In this document: positions 47,299 to 57,307 of the stretch, one piece after another
Layout of the letters: every line of letters begins with the position of its first letter
Position numbering within the stretch: the first letter of the stretch is position 1
Source: Sulfurisphaera ohwakuensis
GTDB taxonomy: Archaea; Thermoproteota; Thermoprotei_A; Sulfolobales; Sulfolobaceae
Reading direction: 5' to 3'
Length of the DNA: 64,000 nucleotides
NCBI RefSeq assembly: GCF_009729055.1
Contig: NZ_CP045484.1
Span: 310,001-374,000 of the forward strand
Notes under the pieces: model-generated
What the model was told of the DNA's origin: nothing
What the model saw: only the letters and a program-made list of their open reading frames with translations
Database searches by the model: none
Position numbers and translations under genes: made by a program

Positions 47299-48999
47299 GT
47301 GGAGAAAGTTTCATACGATGTTGTAATCGTAGGAGCTGGGTTAGCTGGATTAATGGCAGCACACGAGGTAGCTTCAGCAGGTTATAACGTGGCAGTAATC
47401 TCTAAAGTATTCCCTACCAGATCACATTCAGCGGCTGCTGAAGGAGGAATTGCGGCCTACATTCAAGGCAATTCGGATCCAAATGATAATCCAGATTATA
47501 TGGCTTATGATACTATCAAAGGAGGCGATTATTTAGTCGATCAAGATGCTGCTGAACTCTTAGCATATAAGTCCGGAGAGATAGTGATGCTTCTAGAAAG
47601 ATGGGGAACTTTATTTAATAGGCAACCAGATGGACGAGTTGCTGTAAGATATTTTGGTGGGCAAACTTATCCTAGAACTAGATTTGTTGGAGATAAGACT
47701 GGAATGGCACTATTACATACAGTGTATGAAAGAACTTCTGGTTTAGGTAGTGTAGATTTCTATTTTGAATGGTTTGCGTGGGAATTAGTTAGAGATGAGA
47801 ATAGGATTAGAGGTATTATAGCTTTTGATATGAGGAATATGGTTCCAGTATTTTTCAAAGCAAAAGCTGTTGTGATAGCTTCCGGAGGTATGGGGATGTT
47901 ATATAGGCATTCAACTAATAGTTATATCAATACTGGTGACGGTTATGCTATGGCATTAAGAGCAAGGGTCGCATTAAAAGATCCAGAATTTGTTCAATTC
48001 CATCCTACAGCATTGTATCCCTCAGATATTTTAATTAGTGAAGCTGCAAGAGGAGAGGGAGCAGTACTAAGAAACGTTAAAGGAGAAAGATTTATGGCAA
48101 GATACGCCCCTAAAAAACTGGATCTTGCCCCTAGGGATATAGTTTCTAGAGCAATACTTACTGAAGTAAAAGAAGGTAGGGGATTTCCGGGAGGGTATGT
48201 AGGCTTAGATCTTACTCATTTAGGTGAGGATTATATTAAGGAGAGATTAGCTCTAGCTTATGAAGCAGCAAAGAGCTTTGCAGGAATAGATGCGACCAAA
48301 GAAATGATTCCGGTAAGGCCGGCCCAACATTATTATATGGGAGGTATTGATGTAGATATAACTGGTAGAAATCCAGATTTGGTTGGATTATTTGCAGCAG
48401 GAGAAGCAGCATGTGTTTCAGTACATGGTGCTAACAGATTAGGATCTAACTCTTTGTTAGAAACTTTAGTATTTGGTAGAGAAACAGGAAGGGCTGTTGT
48501 CGAATTTCTTAAAAGTTATACTGAGCCTTCGTCCGATATTGATAAAGAAGCTGAAAAAATGATTGATTCAGCCTATGAGGTAGTTAAAAGCGAAAGTGGT
48601 GTTCATTTTGGAGAAATATTAGAAAGATTGAGAGATACGATGTGGGACTACGTTGGTGTGTTTAGAGATGAAAATGGACTAAAAACTGCTCTTTCAGAAA
48701 TTATGAAGCTAAGAGAAGATATGAAAAAAATGTATGTATTAGATAAGAGTAAAGTCTATAACACAGAATTTTATAATGCTCTTGAGCTTAAGAACATGTT
48801 AGATCTAGCCCTTGTAATAGCTACTTCTGCTTTAAACAGAAAAGAATCAAGAGGGGCTCATTATAGGTTGGATTACCCAGAAAGAGATGATCAAAACTGG
48901 CTCAAACATACCATAGCATATCTCAGAGGTAATAGTGTAGAAATTACATACAAACCCGTAAAAATGACAAAATGGAAACCAGAAGCTAGGGTGTATTAA
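47299..48999 (+). CDS. sdhA: Succinate dehydrogenase flavoprotein subunit
   Basis: A 566-residue SdhA: FAD site [19 protein letters not shown] (7-25), the covalent-flavin histidine region [15 protein letters not shown], the active-site [21 protein letters not shown], and the substrate [14 protein letters not shown]. It oxidises succinate to fumarate and feeds electrons to caldariella-type quinone. The start GTG overlaps no gene; an ATGTGG context means a nearby out-of-frame ATG. First gene of sdhABCD. Confidence 0.96.
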   Translation: MEKVSYDVVIVGAGLAGLMAAHEVASAGYNVAVISKVFPTRSHSAAAEGGIAAYIQGNSDPNDNPDYMAYDTIKGGDYLVDQDAAELLAYKSGEIVMLLERWGTLFNRQPDGRVAVRYFGGQTYPRTRFVGDKTGMALLHTVYERTSGLGSVDFYFEWFAWELVRDENRIRGIIAFDMRNMVPVFFKAKAVVIASGGMGMLYRHSTNSYINTGDGYAMALRARVALKDPEFVQFHPTALYPSDILISEAARGEGAVLRNVKGERFMARYAPKKLDLAPRDIVSRAILTEVKEGRGFPGGYVGLDLTHLGEDYIKERLALAYEAAKSFAGIDATKEMIPVRPAQHYYMGGIDVDITGRNPDLVGLFAAGEAACVSVHGANRLGSNSLLETLVFGRETGRAVVEFLKSYTEPSSDIDKEAEKMIDSAYEVVKSESGVHFGEILERLRDTMWDYVGVFRDENGLKTALSEIMKLREDMKKMYVLDKSKVYNTEFYNALELKNMLDLALVIATSALNRKESRGAHYRLDYPERDDQNWLKHTIAYLRGNSVEITYKPVKMTKWKPEARVY

Positions 49000-49001
49000 A
49001 A

Positions 49002-49964
49002 ATGTCTCTACAAAATGAAGAGATGGATGTAGTGCTTAAGATAAAGAGATATTCCCCTGAAAAAGGATATTGGTGGCAAGAATATAAATTAAAAGTTGAT
49101 AGATTTACTCAATTTACCGAGGCTTTAAGAAGAATTAAAAGTGAACAAGATCCTACGCTTGCATACAGAGCATCTTGTCATATGGCAGTTTGCGGAAGTT
49201 GTGGAATGAAAATTAATGGAGAGCCAAGACTTGCATGTAAAACATTAGTAATTGATATGGCAAAGAAATACGGTTCTAATGTTATCACAATAGAGCCGAT
49301 GGATTATTTTAAACCAGTTAAAGATCTTATTGTTGATTTAGATGAATTTTATCAAAGAATGTATAAAGTTAAACCTAGACTTTATCCTCATAAGGAGGTT
49401 TTAGAAGGTAATGTTGAACAAAGATTAAAACCTGAAGATCAAAGAGAGCTTTGGAAATTCGCTCAATGTATATGGTGCGGGCTATGTGTATCAGCTTGTC
49501 CGAGTGTTAAAATGGATCCAGAATTTTTAGGTCCTGCTGCTCATGCAAAAGGTTATAGATTCCTAGCTGATCCTAGAGACACAATCACTGAAGAGAGGAT
49601 GAAGATTCTTATAGATAGTGCATGGCGTTGTACGTACTGTTATATGTGCTATAATGTTTGCCCAAGAGATATAGAACCAGTAACAGCTATAAAGAAAACT
49701 AGAGCTTACACTAGACTAGCCAAAGAAAAGACCTCAATAGCACAAACTGGAGAGAAGCATATTGAAGCAATATTTAATTCTCTATTAGAAACTGGAAAAC
49801 TAGAAGAGGCTAAGGTTTATCTTAGCACGTACGGATTACTTGGTTCCATAAAAGATTTCATTTATCTTTTCCAATCCGGTAAAGTTAAGTATGCTTTAGT
49901 AAAAGAGAAATCAGTTGAAAATATAAGTGAGATCAGGAAAATTCTTAGTGGTGATAATAAATGA
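49002..49964 (+). CDS. sdhB: Succinate dehydrogenase iron-sulfur subunit
   Basis: A 320-residue SdhB. The [2Fe-2S] site is [21 protein letters not shown], the second cluster [12 protein letters not shown], and the third [15 protein letters not shown]-like region reads [16 protein letters not shown]-terminal extension (about 245-320) beyond the usual 230-260 residues is seen, as in Sulfolobales. It is 2 nt after sdhA and overlaps sdhC by 4 nt. Confidence 0.96.
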   Translation: MSLQNEEMDVVLKIKRYSPEKGYWWQEYKLKVDRFTQFTEALRRIKSEQDPTLAYRASCHMAVCGSCGMKINGEPRLACKTLVIDMAKKYGSNVITIEPMDYFKPVKDLIVDLDEFYQRMYKVKPRLYPHKEVLEGNVEQRLKPEDQRELWKFAQCIWCGLCVSACPSVKMDPEFLGPAAHAKGYRFLADPRDTITEERMKILIDSAWRCTYCYMCYNVCPRDIEPVTAIKKTRAYTRLAKEKTSIAQTGEKHIEAIFNSLLETGKLEEAKVYLSTYGLLGSIKDFIYLFQSGKVKYALVKEKSVENISEIRKILSGDNK

Positions 49965-50833
49965 GTTATGCGTATTATCCAGGCTGTGCGACTCATGGGC
50001 TTTCTAAGGATGTAGATATTGCAACAAGAAAAGTATTCGAAACTCTAGGGTTAAAGCTAGAAGAAGTAAAGGATTGGAATTGCTGCGGAGGAGGATTCTA
50101 TGATGAATATGACGAAGTTGGGCATGTTGCCTTAAACCTAAGGAATTTATCGATAGTGGAAAAAATGGGATATAATAAAATGATTACTCCTTGTAGTGTT
50201 TGTCTTCATAGCCATAGGTTAGCTACATATAAGTTTAAGGAAAATAAAGATATAAGGAAAAAAGTTGAGGAAAGAATTAAGGGTACGTCAATTAGCTATT
50301 CTGGAAAAGCTAATGCTGAACATATAGTATGGGTTCTTGTTAGAGATATAGGAATTCAGAAAATCAAGGAAAAAGTAAAAAGACCATTAACTGGATTAAG
50401 AGTTGCGGCATATTATGGATGTCAGATGTTAAGACCAGAGGAAATAATGGGTTTTGAACCAGCATTTAATCCTCATAGTATGGAAGATTTGATTTCAGTT
50501 ACTGGTGCAACTCCAGTAACATTTCCTAATGCTAGGTCATGTTGTGGTTTTCCTTTAATGGGTAGTAATCCAAGCGTGGGAATAAAAATGGCATATAGTG
50601 TATTAAAAAGTGCAAAAGACCAAGAAGCAGACATTTTAGTTCACCCTTGTAGCTTGTGTCATTTACAGCTAGATTCACTACAACTTAAAATAAAGGCTGA
50701 GTTTAATACTAATTGGACTCTTCCAGCAATATATATAACTCAATTACTAGGTTTAGCATTCGGTTTTTCGGCTGATGAATTAGGTATAAGTAATTTGGCT
50801 AAACAAGTTCTAATCTCAAAGGGTGTAGTTTAA
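49961..50833 (+). CDS. sdhC: Succinate dehydrogenase subunit C, CCG-domain type (SdhE-like)
   Basis: A 290-residue protein with two cysteine-rich CCG domains: one in [11 protein letters not shown]...[13 protein letters not shown] and a second in AAYYGCQML...[11 protein letters not shown] plus HPCSLCHLQ. This is the heterodisulfide-reductase-B-like subunit that replaces the heme-b membrane anchor in Sulfolobales complex II. It has no membrane helix, so the complex would sit on the membrane by other means. Adjacent to sdhB (4-nt overlap) and sdhD (1-nt overlap). Confidence 0.93.
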   Translation: MSYAYYPGCATHGLSKDVDIATRKVFETLGLKLEEVKDWNCCGGGFYDEYDEVGHVALNLRNLSIVEKMGYNKMITPCSVCLHSHRLATYKFKENKDIRKKVEERIKGTSISYSGKANAEHIVWVLVRDIGIQKIKEKVKRPLTGLRVAAYYGCQMLRPEEIMGFEPAFNPHSMEDLISVTGATPVTFPNARSCCGFPLMGSNPSVGIKMAYSVLKSAKDQEADILVHPCSLCHLQLDSLQLKIKAEFNTNWTLPAIYITQLLGLAFGFSADELGISNLAKQVLISKGVV

Positions 50834-51183
50834 TGTCGTATGAGGACAAGATTAGTGATACGTTAACAAAAATAGGAGCCATTATAACAAGAGGTTGGTA
50901 TTCAGTAAGTGAGAGACCGGAGAGACCTCCTTTCGGAAAAGAATTAGAATATAAGGTTGATGAATTATTCTGGGGTAAAATTCATCTAAGAAACGAAGGG
51001 GACCTCTATGTCTTAGTAATATCTAAGGATATATTCAATTGGAAAGATAAGATTTCACAGTTAAAAGTTAAAGGTGAGATTGAAGACGCTGCTGGTGGAT
51101 TATTATGGTTAAAAGAGGATTTGGACAACTTAGAAGAAGATATGAAATACCTTAAGGAATACCTTTCATCTCTTAAAAAATAA
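50833..51183 (+). CDS. sdhD: Succinate dehydrogenase subunit D (SdhF-like)
   Basis: A 116-residue acidic protein with no membrane helix, found last in the Sulfolobales sdh operon. The centre KVDELFWGKIHLRNEGDLYVLVISKDIF is probably beta-rich, and the end is helical and charged. In the Sulfolobus enzyme this subunit is proposed to help attach the complex to the membrane through an amphipathic helix. Assignment is by operon position and length. Confidence 0.85.
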   Translation: MSYEDKISDTLTKIGAIITRGWYSVSERPERPPFGKELEYKVDELFWGKIHLRNEGDLYVLVISKDIFNWKDKISQLKVKGEIEDAAGGLLWLKEDLDNLEEDMKYLKEYLSSLKK

Positions 51184-51197
51184 TTTTTTATTTTATG
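51181..51197 (+). terminator. T-rich terminator of the sdh operon
   Basis: TAATTTTTTATTTTATG follows and includes the sdhD stop codon; the U-run is a plausible archaeal terminator for the plus-strand operon. Confidence 0.45.
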
Positions 51198-51204
51198 AAA
51201 GTAT

Positions 51205-51270
51205 ATGGTTGAGTGGCCATGCCCAGCTGACGCCCAAGTATGGATGGGATGATGCTGGGTCCTCCTCCTT
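51205..51270. ncRNA. Candidate structured RNA: GC-rich nested hairpin between sdhD and the VWA gene
   Basis: Between convergent genes a 60-nt patch (51211-51270) has 36 G or C, far above the surroundings. CCCAGC (51222-51227) pairs with GCTGGG (51254-51259), and inside it CCCA (51233-51236) pairs with TGGG (51245-51248). The internal loop holds TGACG on one side and ATGAT on the other, reminiscent of a kink-turn or C'/D' motif on the plus strand. No full C/D or H/ACA architecture fits. It may be a guide RNA, another small RNA or a terminator hairpin; the strand is not certain. Confidence 0.4.
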
Positions 51271-52631
51271 TATGATTCTACTACCTTCAAAAGGTCTTCA
51301 TGATCTAATTTATATACTACTAAATATTGATCTGAGACTCTTCTTAAATCAGCATTATCTCCTCTTATCATTACGCTAATTAATGTAGAATTAGCCTCTT
51401 TCAAAGATCTTCTTACTGTAGTTTCAGCAATTTTATCCTCACCATCCGTTAATAATATTATCTCACTTACTCCTTTTACATGACCTTCTTTAATATCTTC
51501 ACATGCTGAAATTACAGATCTACTGATATCAGTACCTCCTCCTCCTCTTATTTTGCCAATATATTCTATCATTTTAACAACATCTTTACTTTTTGCATTT
51601 TTAGGAACTTTAATTAAAGGATAAGGTATATTATCAAAGAATCTAATATAGAAATCTCTATTTTCTCTTCTAGCTCTACTATATAATGCCAAGGCTACAG
51701 CTTTAGCCCATATTATTTTTTCACCATCCATACTTCCAGATTTATCTAGTAATAAATAGATAGGTCCTAATACTTCTTTTATTCTCTTTTGATACAATAA
51801 TAATTGGGATTCGGCAAGTTTTATGTAGAATAATTCTTCTGGCAAAGCTAATTCAGAAGATACGATCCTCTCAAGATCTGAGCCTTCCTCGTATCCATAA
51901 AGTTCTCCTCTAGAAAATCTTGTGGTTCTTTTCTTTGTAAAGCTTCCTAATCTGGGCATTCCACTTAAAAATTCTAGAATTTTCTTTATTTCTGTATTTC
52001 TAGCTAATCTAAGAACTTCATGAATTTCTCCTTCAAAATTAAGTATCGAACCCGTACCTGCACCATTGCCACCTATTATTTTCTGTAAATTTCTAACTGA
52101 TTCTGCGTCTTCTATTGCTTTGCTTAGTGCTTTGTCATTAACTTGTTTCATTAGTTTCTCCATTTGCTGACTATCTTGTTGTTGCTGTTGTTTTTGTCCT
52201 TGCTTTCCTCCACTTCCTTTCATTAGACCGTTAAGTATTTGCTCAGCCATTTGTCTTTCTTCTTGGGATTGTGAAGTTCTCTTTATTCTTTCTAATTCTT
52301 CTATTAGATTTTGAACATAACTAACAGATAATGCCATACTAACAGCTGAGTTAACCATAGAGTAATTCCTATTCTCTTCAACTAAAGGTGAATTTAGCAT
52401 CATATCTATAAATCTATACATTATTTCTTTTCCTTTAGGAACATCCTCCTTTGTTTTAGGTATAGGCATAGGTAAGTAATGGATGTAATATGTATCTATC
52501 AAAAAATTCTCATCTAATTGTAAATCTCTACCACTAAGTTTTTTCAATGTATAACTTATTCTTTCACCACGATAACGAACTAAAGGATCTTCATAATCAA
52601 TACCTCTTAAAAAACCTTCTTCTTCACTCAT
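51270..52631 (-). CDS. VWA-domain protein (CoxE/ViaA-like), partner of MoxR ATPase
   Basis: A 453-residue protein whose C-terminal von Willebrand A domain has a complete [16 protein letters not shown] (DxSxS, about 291-301), [10 protein letters not shown] and [10 protein letters not shown]. The N-terminal half is helical, with a glutamine-rich linker ([14 protein letters not shown], about 140-155). The gene overlaps the MoxR ATPase by 4 nt. MoxR-VWA pairs act as chaperones that insert or remodel metal cofactors or complexes. The target in this organism is unknown. Confidence 0.9.
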   Translation of the reverse strand: MSEEEGFLRGIDYEDPLVRYRGERISYTLKKLSGRDLQLDENFLIDTYYIHYLPMPIPKTKEDVPKGKEIMYRFIDMMLNSPLVEENRNYSMVNSAVSMALSVSYVQNLIEELERIKRTSQSQEERQMAEQILNGLMKGSGGKQGQKQQQQQDSQQMEKLMKQVNDKALSKAIEDAESVRNLQKIIGGNGAGTGSILNFEGEIHEVLRLARNTEIKKILEFLSGMPRLGSFTKKRTTRFSRGELYGYEEGSDLERIVSSELALPEELFYIKLAESQLLLYQKRIKEVLGPIYLLLDKSGSMDGEKIIWAKAVALALYSRARRENRDFYIRFFDNIPYPLIKVPKNAKSKDVVKMIEYIGKIRGGGGTDISRSVISACEDIKEGHVKGVSEIILLTDGEDKIAETTVRRSLKEANSTLISVMIRGDNADLRRVSDQYLVVYKLDHEDLLKVVES

Positions 52632-53791
52632 GTATAAATCCCCAGCTTTCTAGCTACTTTTTCTAATAGTACATCGATTTCTTTAACAACTTCCTTTGAA
52701 AAATCTTCCACTTTTTCGTCTCCACTCTCCTTTCCTAAAGCCATCACTCTGTCCCTAGTAGCCCTTAAACTTCTAATTAGCTCAATTAATCTAGGATCAG
52801 ACTCATTAGCCGCATCAACATATTTACTCGCTTCTTTTATATTTGAGTAGATTTCATTCAGCTCTTTCATATATTTAATAGGTGTCTTTAGCTCTTCTGA
52901 TAATAGTGCTGATACTTTCTCAAAGTCATCTATTTCCTTTGGGGCTATATACTTTAGTACTATTAAATCTTCTTCAATAGCTTTTAATCTTCCATTAAGT
53001 ATAGCATGAGCAGAAACTATTTTCAATACTTTACCTTTTCTTCTATCTGTTAGATGAATTCCTTTTTCTTCTAGCATTGCATACAGCTTTAATAGTTTAC
53101 TTTTCACTGGGGACAAATCTACTTGGGGAATTAAGCTGTATAAATCATCCAATTGTTTTATATTCATAATTGGCTCTTTAACTACCCATTTATTAGAGAA
53201 CTCATAATCCCATGCAGAGTTTATCAGATCTTTCCATAGATCTTCACTAACGGGTCTCGCGTAGTGTCTTAGTAAAAGTCTATCATATAAAGCATCTAAC
53301 TCCGGTTCATCTGGAACTCTGTTACTTGCTGATATTAATGTTCGTAATGGTACTTTTATTACGTTATATCCATCGTATATTACTCTTTCATTTAACAAAG
53401 ATAATAAGGCATTTAATATGGCTGAATTAGCATTAAATATTTCATCTAGGAATGCTATTTCACTTTCTGGTAGTCTATCTTTAGTAATTCTTTTATATAT
53501 GCCTTGTTTTAATGCGTTTATATCTAAAGCTCCAAATAATTCAGCTGGTTCGGTATATTTAGTTAATAGATACATAAAGAACTTGGCGTTCAGCAATTCA
53601 GCAGCTCTTCTTGCTAGTGCAGACTTTGCTGTACCTGGTTCTCCAATTAAAATCACGTGCTCTTTAGAGAGTAGGGCTAGTGTTATGACTTTAGCCTCTT
53701 CCTCCCTTCCTATGAATGGAGCTGAGAGTAATTCAACAAACTTTTTAGGATATTCTAATAATTGTTGATTACTACTCACATTTATTCCCAA
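52628..53791 (-). CDS. MoxR/RavA-family AAA+ ATPase
   Basis: A 387-residue MoxR AAA+ protein: Walker [18 protein letters not shown] (about 53-69), Walker [19 protein letters not shown], and sensor 1 [14 protein letters not shown]. The C-terminal part is helical and differs from classical MoxR. It is coupled to the VWA gene by a 4-nt overlap. Together they form a remodelling pair as in bacterial RavA-ViaA or CbbQ-CbbO. Confidence 0.92.
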   Translation of the reverse strand: MGINVSSNQQLLEYPKKFVELLSAPFIGREEEAKVITLALLSKEHVILIGEPGTAKSALARRAAELLNAKFFMYLLTKYTEPAELFGALDINALKQGIYKRITKDRLPESEIAFLDEIFNANSAILNALLSLLNERVIYDGYNVIKVPLRTLISASNRVPDEPELDALYDRLLLRHYARPVSEDLWKDLINSAWDYEFSNKWVVKEPIMNIKQLDDLYSLIPQVDLSPVKSKLLKLYAMLEEKGIHLTDRRKGKVLKIVSAHAILNGRLKAIEEDLIVLKYIAPKEIDDFEKVSALLSEELKTPIKYMKELNEIYSNIKEASKYVDAANESDPRLIELIRSLRATRDRVMALGKESGDEKVEDFSKEVVKEIDVLLEKVARKLGIYT

Positions 53792-53938
53792 AGATAATTA
53801 TAGCTGTATAGCTTAAAAAGAAATCTTAACAATATTGGATGATTAGTTTAAAACATACAAAATAATATGGAACAAAAAATCAGCCTCTTTTTAAACTTAA
53901 ACTAGTTAATCGATACCTTATTCACGATATGACAAGAA

Positions 53939-53991
53939 TTTTTATACTATGACGTAAAGTATATTTTAACAAATCTCGTGAGTCGAGTCGA
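53939..53991 (+). promoter_or_regulatory. ssb promoter and short leader
   Basis: TTTTTATACT at about 53939-53948 is a TATA element. TATACT (53943-53948) and AGTATA (53958-53963) form an inverted repeat, and CTCG-TGAGT-CGAG at about 53976-53988 could form a small hairpin just before the ATG. No Shine-Dalgarno is seen before the start, unlike for downstream genes. Confidence 0.45.
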
Positions 53992-54429
53992 ATGGGAGAA
54001 GAGAAAATAAATAATCTAAAACCAGGAATGGAAAATGTTAATGTAACTGTAAGAGTTTTAGAAGCAACAGAAGCAAAAGTTATACAAACAAAAAATGGTG
54101 CTAGGACGATAAGTGAAGCTATAGTTGGTGACGATACTGGTAGGGTAAAACTAACATTATGGGGTAAATTAGCTGGTTCTATAAAGGAGGGAATGGTAGT
54201 AAAGATAGACAATGCATGGACTACTGCTTATAAGGGGAAGGTCCAGTTAAATGCTGGTAGCAAATCACAAATTTCAGAAGTAAATGATGAATCTTTTCCG
54301 CAAGCGGATCAAATTCCAGATACTACTCCATCAGCTGGAGAGTATAGGAGACCTTTCAGAGGAGGAAGAAGACAAGGCAGAGGAGGAAGAAGACCAAGAT
54401 TTGAAGAAGAGAGTGGTGAGGAAGAATGA
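53992..54429 (+). CDS. ssb: Single-stranded DNA-binding protein (crenarchaeal SSB)
   Basis: A 145-residue protein: one OB fold (about 5-112; [42 protein letters not shown]) and a flexible Gly/Arg-rich tail ([27 protein letters not shown]) used for protein contacts. It matches the well-known Sulfolobus SSB in length and layout. The stop overlaps the next gene's ATG (ATGA). It has its own promoter in the 200-nt gap to the divergent MoxR gene. Confidence 0.96.
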   Translation: MGEEKINNLKPGMENVNVTVRVLEATEAKVIQTKNGARTISEAIVGDDTGRVKLTLWGKLAGSIKEGMVVKIDNAWTTAYKGKVQLNAGSKSQISEVNDESFPQADQIPDTTPSAGEYRRPFRGGRRQGRGGRRPRFEEESGEEE

Positions 54430-54707
54430 ATTTTGATGAAGTAAAGAATTTAAAACCACAAAAAATAGGAGAATTCCTAGATAAAAGTGAAGATGGAGAA
54501 GGATATATAGTTAAAGTTTCAGAGGATAAGGTTTACGAATTAGCACCTATAGCTTATTATGTTTGGGACTTATGTGATGGAGAAAAAACTGTTGATCAAA
54601 TCGTAACTCAAATTAGTCAAGAGGCAAACTTATCTGTTGAACAAGTTCGTGACCCTATATTAATGGTTCTAGATGAGTTGAAAAAGGCCTCACTCATAAG
54701 TATGTAA
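54426..54707 (+). CDS. PqqD-family protein coupled to ssb
   Basis: A 93-residue protein of the PqqD/RRE fold: [56 protein letters not shown] is the classical winged-helix-like pattern (L-N-xxA-x-x-I-W-x-x-x-D-G-x-x-T). PqqD domains hold peptide substrates for radical SAM enzymes, but no such enzyme is near. The ATG shares ATGA with the ssb stop, so translation is coupled. A role linked to SSB or to the downstream moeA is possible but unproven. Confidence 0.85.
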   Translation: MNFDEVKNLKPQKIGEFLDKSEDGEGYIVKVSEDKVYELAPIAYYVWDLCDGEKTVDQIVTQISQEANLSVEQVRDPILMVLDELKKASLISM

Positions 54708-54737
54708 AGTTATAAGTTTTGTTTTTTATTTTCTTTT
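54708..54737 (+). terminator. T-rich gap between the PqqD-like gene and moeA
   Basis: The 30-nt gap is nearly all T and A, with TTTTGTTTTTTATTTTCTTT. It is a likely terminator for ssb-pqqD; it may also limit readthrough into moeA, whose promoter is then not obvious. Confidence 0.4.
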
Positions 54738-56375
54738 ATGCGAGCCATATTAGACGATAAGAACTTACTTTTGGCTGAAGATGCATTAAGGATTTTCATT
54801 AATGAAACTTCTCCTAAACCCATTGGGGTAGAAGAGGTTGATATACTAGACTCATTAAATAGGGTTTCCGCTGAATATGTTTTTTCTCCAATTGACTTAC
54901 CACCATTTTCAAGATCTACTGTTGATGGTTATGCTATAATTGACTCAGAAACTCCAGGAGAGTTTACTGTAATTGATAAGATTAGTATAGGAGAATATAA
55001 GGAGATTGAAATAAAAGATAAAGAAGCTGTAGAAGTTGATACTGGTTCTATAATTCCAGAAAATGCCACAGCTGTAATTAAGGTCGAAGAAACTGAAAGA
55101 AAGGGAGATAAAATCTTTGTAGGAAGAAAAGTAAGATTTGGAGAAAATATTGGATTTATAGGAAGCGATATTCCTAAAGGGTTTGAAATTTTAAAGCCTG
55201 GAGAAATCATTAAGGCTGAAAAAATAGCACTTTTAGCTTCTGTTGGAATAACAAAGGTTAAAGTATTTAAAAGACCTAAAATCTATATAATAACAACCGG
55301 AGATGAACTAATAGAGCCGGGAAAGCCGTTACAGAAAGGAAAGATTTATGAATCTAATTCATTTTATCTTTATGCTAAACTAAAATCAGAAGGATATGAC
55401 ATTATTGGTTATACTCATGTAAGGGACGATAAGGAATTGATCAAAGAAGAGTTACTTAAAGGTTTAGATTTAGCAGATGTGGTGATATTAACTGGAGGTA
55501 CAAGTGCTGGTGAGAAGGATTTTGTCCATCAAGTAATTAGAGAATTAGGTAAAATTATAGTTCATGGATTAAAGTTTAAACCGGGAAAACCAACAATTTT
55601 AGCTACCGTAAAAGGAAAAGCAGTAATAGGTCTTCCAGGCAATATTGTTTCAACTGTTATGATAACTGAAAGGGTAATAAATAAATATCTCTCAATAGTA
55701 GCTGGAAAAGAATTAACAGACGAAATTAAAGTTAAAGCAATATTACTAAACGATGCAAAAGCTGATAAGAACCGTTACACTTATCTTCCAGTATATTTGT
55801 TTAAAAAAGATGAAAAATACTTTGCTTTAAGTATACCCTTTGATAGCTATATGATAGGAACTTTTTCAGTGGCTGATGGTTATATAGGTCTTGAGCCTGC
55901 TGAAGAGCATAAAGAGGGAGAAGAAGTTTATGTATATTTAAAGAGATTGGATTTAAGACCTACTTATATAGGAGAAGAAGAACCTAAATTACTTAAATTG
56001 TTCTCAGAATTTAGAAAAATTCCCTTAGGTTCTTACCCAGCATTAAAAGCTCTTAAATACGGAATTGGTGACGTTATTGTAATTAGTAATCTTTACGATA
56101 ACTCAATATCTGGTGAATATGTGTATAAGAGAAAAATATTACAAAACGGTAATGGAGAAAAGATTGTGGGTTATCATGATTGGATTGGATTAAGCAGAAT
56201 GGTTCAAAATTCTTCTATAAAATTACGTTATGTATCTTTATCTCCTAATTTTATCGGTAAGGCTACAGTAATAGCGCCAGACACTATTATCAGTGAAGGT
56301 AAGGAAATTGGTGAAGAAAAGCTGATTATTGTTTGTAAAGATGAATATAAGTCAAAACTTAAAACTCTATCTTAA
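54738..56375 (+). CDS. moeA: MoeA-type molybdopterin molybdotransferase with extra C-terminal domain
   Basis: A 545-residue protein. The first 400 residues are MoeA: SRSTVDGYAI, the TTGDELIEPGKPL loop, VVILTGGTSAGEKDFV and GLPGNIVSTVMI. It inserts metal into adenylated molybdopterin. Beyond about residue 405 there is an additional domain (FRKIPLGSYPALKALKYGIGDVIVISNL...) reminiscent of the periplasmic-binding-like domain fused to MoeA in archaea, but only about 140 residues, shorter than usual. Archaea often carry two MoeA forms, one for tungsten. Confidence 0.92.
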   Translation: MRAILDDKNLLLAEDALRIFINETSPKPIGVEEVDILDSLNRVSAEYVFSPIDLPPFSRSTVDGYAIIDSETPGEFTVIDKISIGEYKEIEIKDKEAVEVDTGSIIPENATAVIKVEETERKGDKIFVGRKVRFGENIGFIGSDIPKGFEILKPGEIIKAEKIALLASVGITKVKVFKRPKIYIITTGDELIEPGKPLQKGKIYESNSFYLYAKLKSEGYDIIGYTHVRDDKELIKEELLKGLDLADVVILTGGTSAGEKDFVHQVIRELGKIIVHGLKFKPGKPTILATVKGKAVIGLPGNIVSTVMITERVINKYLSIVAGKELTDEIKVKAILLNDAKADKNRYTYLPVYLFKKDEKYFALSIPFDSYMIGTFSVADGYIGLEPAEEHKEGEEVYVYLKRLDLRPTYIGEEEPKLLKLFSEFRKIPLGSYPALKALKYGIGDVIVISNLYDNSISGEYVYKRKILQNGNGEKIVGYHDWIGLSRMVQNSSIKLRYVSLSPNFIGKATVIAPDTIISEGKEIGEEKLIIVCKDEYKSKLKTLS

Positions 56376-56386
56376 TATTATCGTTT

Positions 56387-57307
56387 ATGATTGTAAAAGC
56401 TTTCTCGTCATCGGCAAACTTAGGTGCTGGTTATGATATACTAGCACTAGCACATGATGCTTTTGAAGATACAATCGAAATTTACGTTCAAAATTCTAGT
56501 GAATTAGATATAAAAGTAGAGGGAAATGGTGTACCACTATCAATAGAAAAGAATTCAGCTAGTTTTGCTTTGCTTGAATTGCTAAGGTCATATGATATTA
56601 AAGCAAAGATTAGGTTAAAGATTATAAAAGGGATCCCAGCCGGTTTGGGCTTAGGTAGTAGTGGCGCGTCTGCTGCTGCTGCGGTTTATGCGGCCAATGA
56701 GATTTTTAAACTTGGTTTAAGCCGACAAGAATTAGTTAACTTTGCTATGAAAGGGGAAATAGCCTCATCTGGTTCTCCACATCCAGATAATGTAGCAGCA
56801 AGTCTGGTGGGCGGTCTAGTAAGTGTGTTAAATTCTAATCCCGTTAAGGTTGAGCAAGTACCTCTCAATCTTGAGTTTCAAATAATACTTATTATACCAT
56901 TTGTTAGAATAGAAGCAAAAACTAAAAAAGCAAGAGAGATGGTTCCAAAACAAATTGATACATCTAAATATGTTACTAATGCTAGATATCTATCATCTCT
57001 TTTACTAGGCTTCATTAAGGGTGATAGAGAATTGGTTAGGTTAGGTTTAAATGATGAAATTATTGAAAAAGCTAGAGAACCCTTATTCCCTCACTATCCC
57101 AAAATAAAGGAAATTTCACTATTATATGATGCTATCGGGGCATGCGTTAGTGGTGCTGGTCCAACAATTGCTATTTTCGTTGATTCAAAGTCAGATAAAA
57201 ATAAAATTCTTGGGGAATCACTTAATGTTTGTAAAGCTTATGGATATGAATGCACATATAAAATAGCTAAAGTTTCAGGAGGTGCATGGGTTGAGAGAAG
57301 GGACTAA
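56387..57307 (+). CDS. thrB: Homoserine kinase
   Basis: A 306-residue GHMP kinase that phosphorylates homoserine for threonine synthesis. Motif 1 is FSSSANLGAGYDILALAHD, motif 2 is IPAGLGLGSSGASAAAAVYAAN and motif 3 is GACVSGAGPTIAIFVD. It starts 11 nt after moeA and overlaps the next gene by 26 nt, where a PLP enzyme for homoserine derivatives follows, so O-phosphohomoserine may be a branch point. Confidence 0.93.
   Translation: MIVKAFSSSANLGAGYDILALAHDAFEDTIEIYVQNSSELDIKVEGNGVPLSIEKNSASFALLELLRSYDIKAKIRLKIIKGIPAGLGLGSSGASAAAAVYAANEIFKLGLSRQELVNFAMKGEIASSGSPHPDNVAASLVGGLVSVLNSNPVKVEQVPLNLEFQIILIIPFVRIEAKTKKAREMVPKQIDTSKYVTNARYLSSLLLGFIKGDRELVRLGLNDEIIEKAREPLFPHYPKIKEISLLYDAIGACVSGAGPTIAIFVDSKSDKNKILGESLNVCKAYGYECTYKIAKVSGGAWVERRD

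Noticed and set aside
51205-51270. Standard C/D-box sRNA at the GC-rich hairpin
   Set aside because: CUGA and AUGAUG are present, but flanking C and D boxes are missing and the D'-C' distance is 18 nt; kept only as an unclassified structured RNA candidate.
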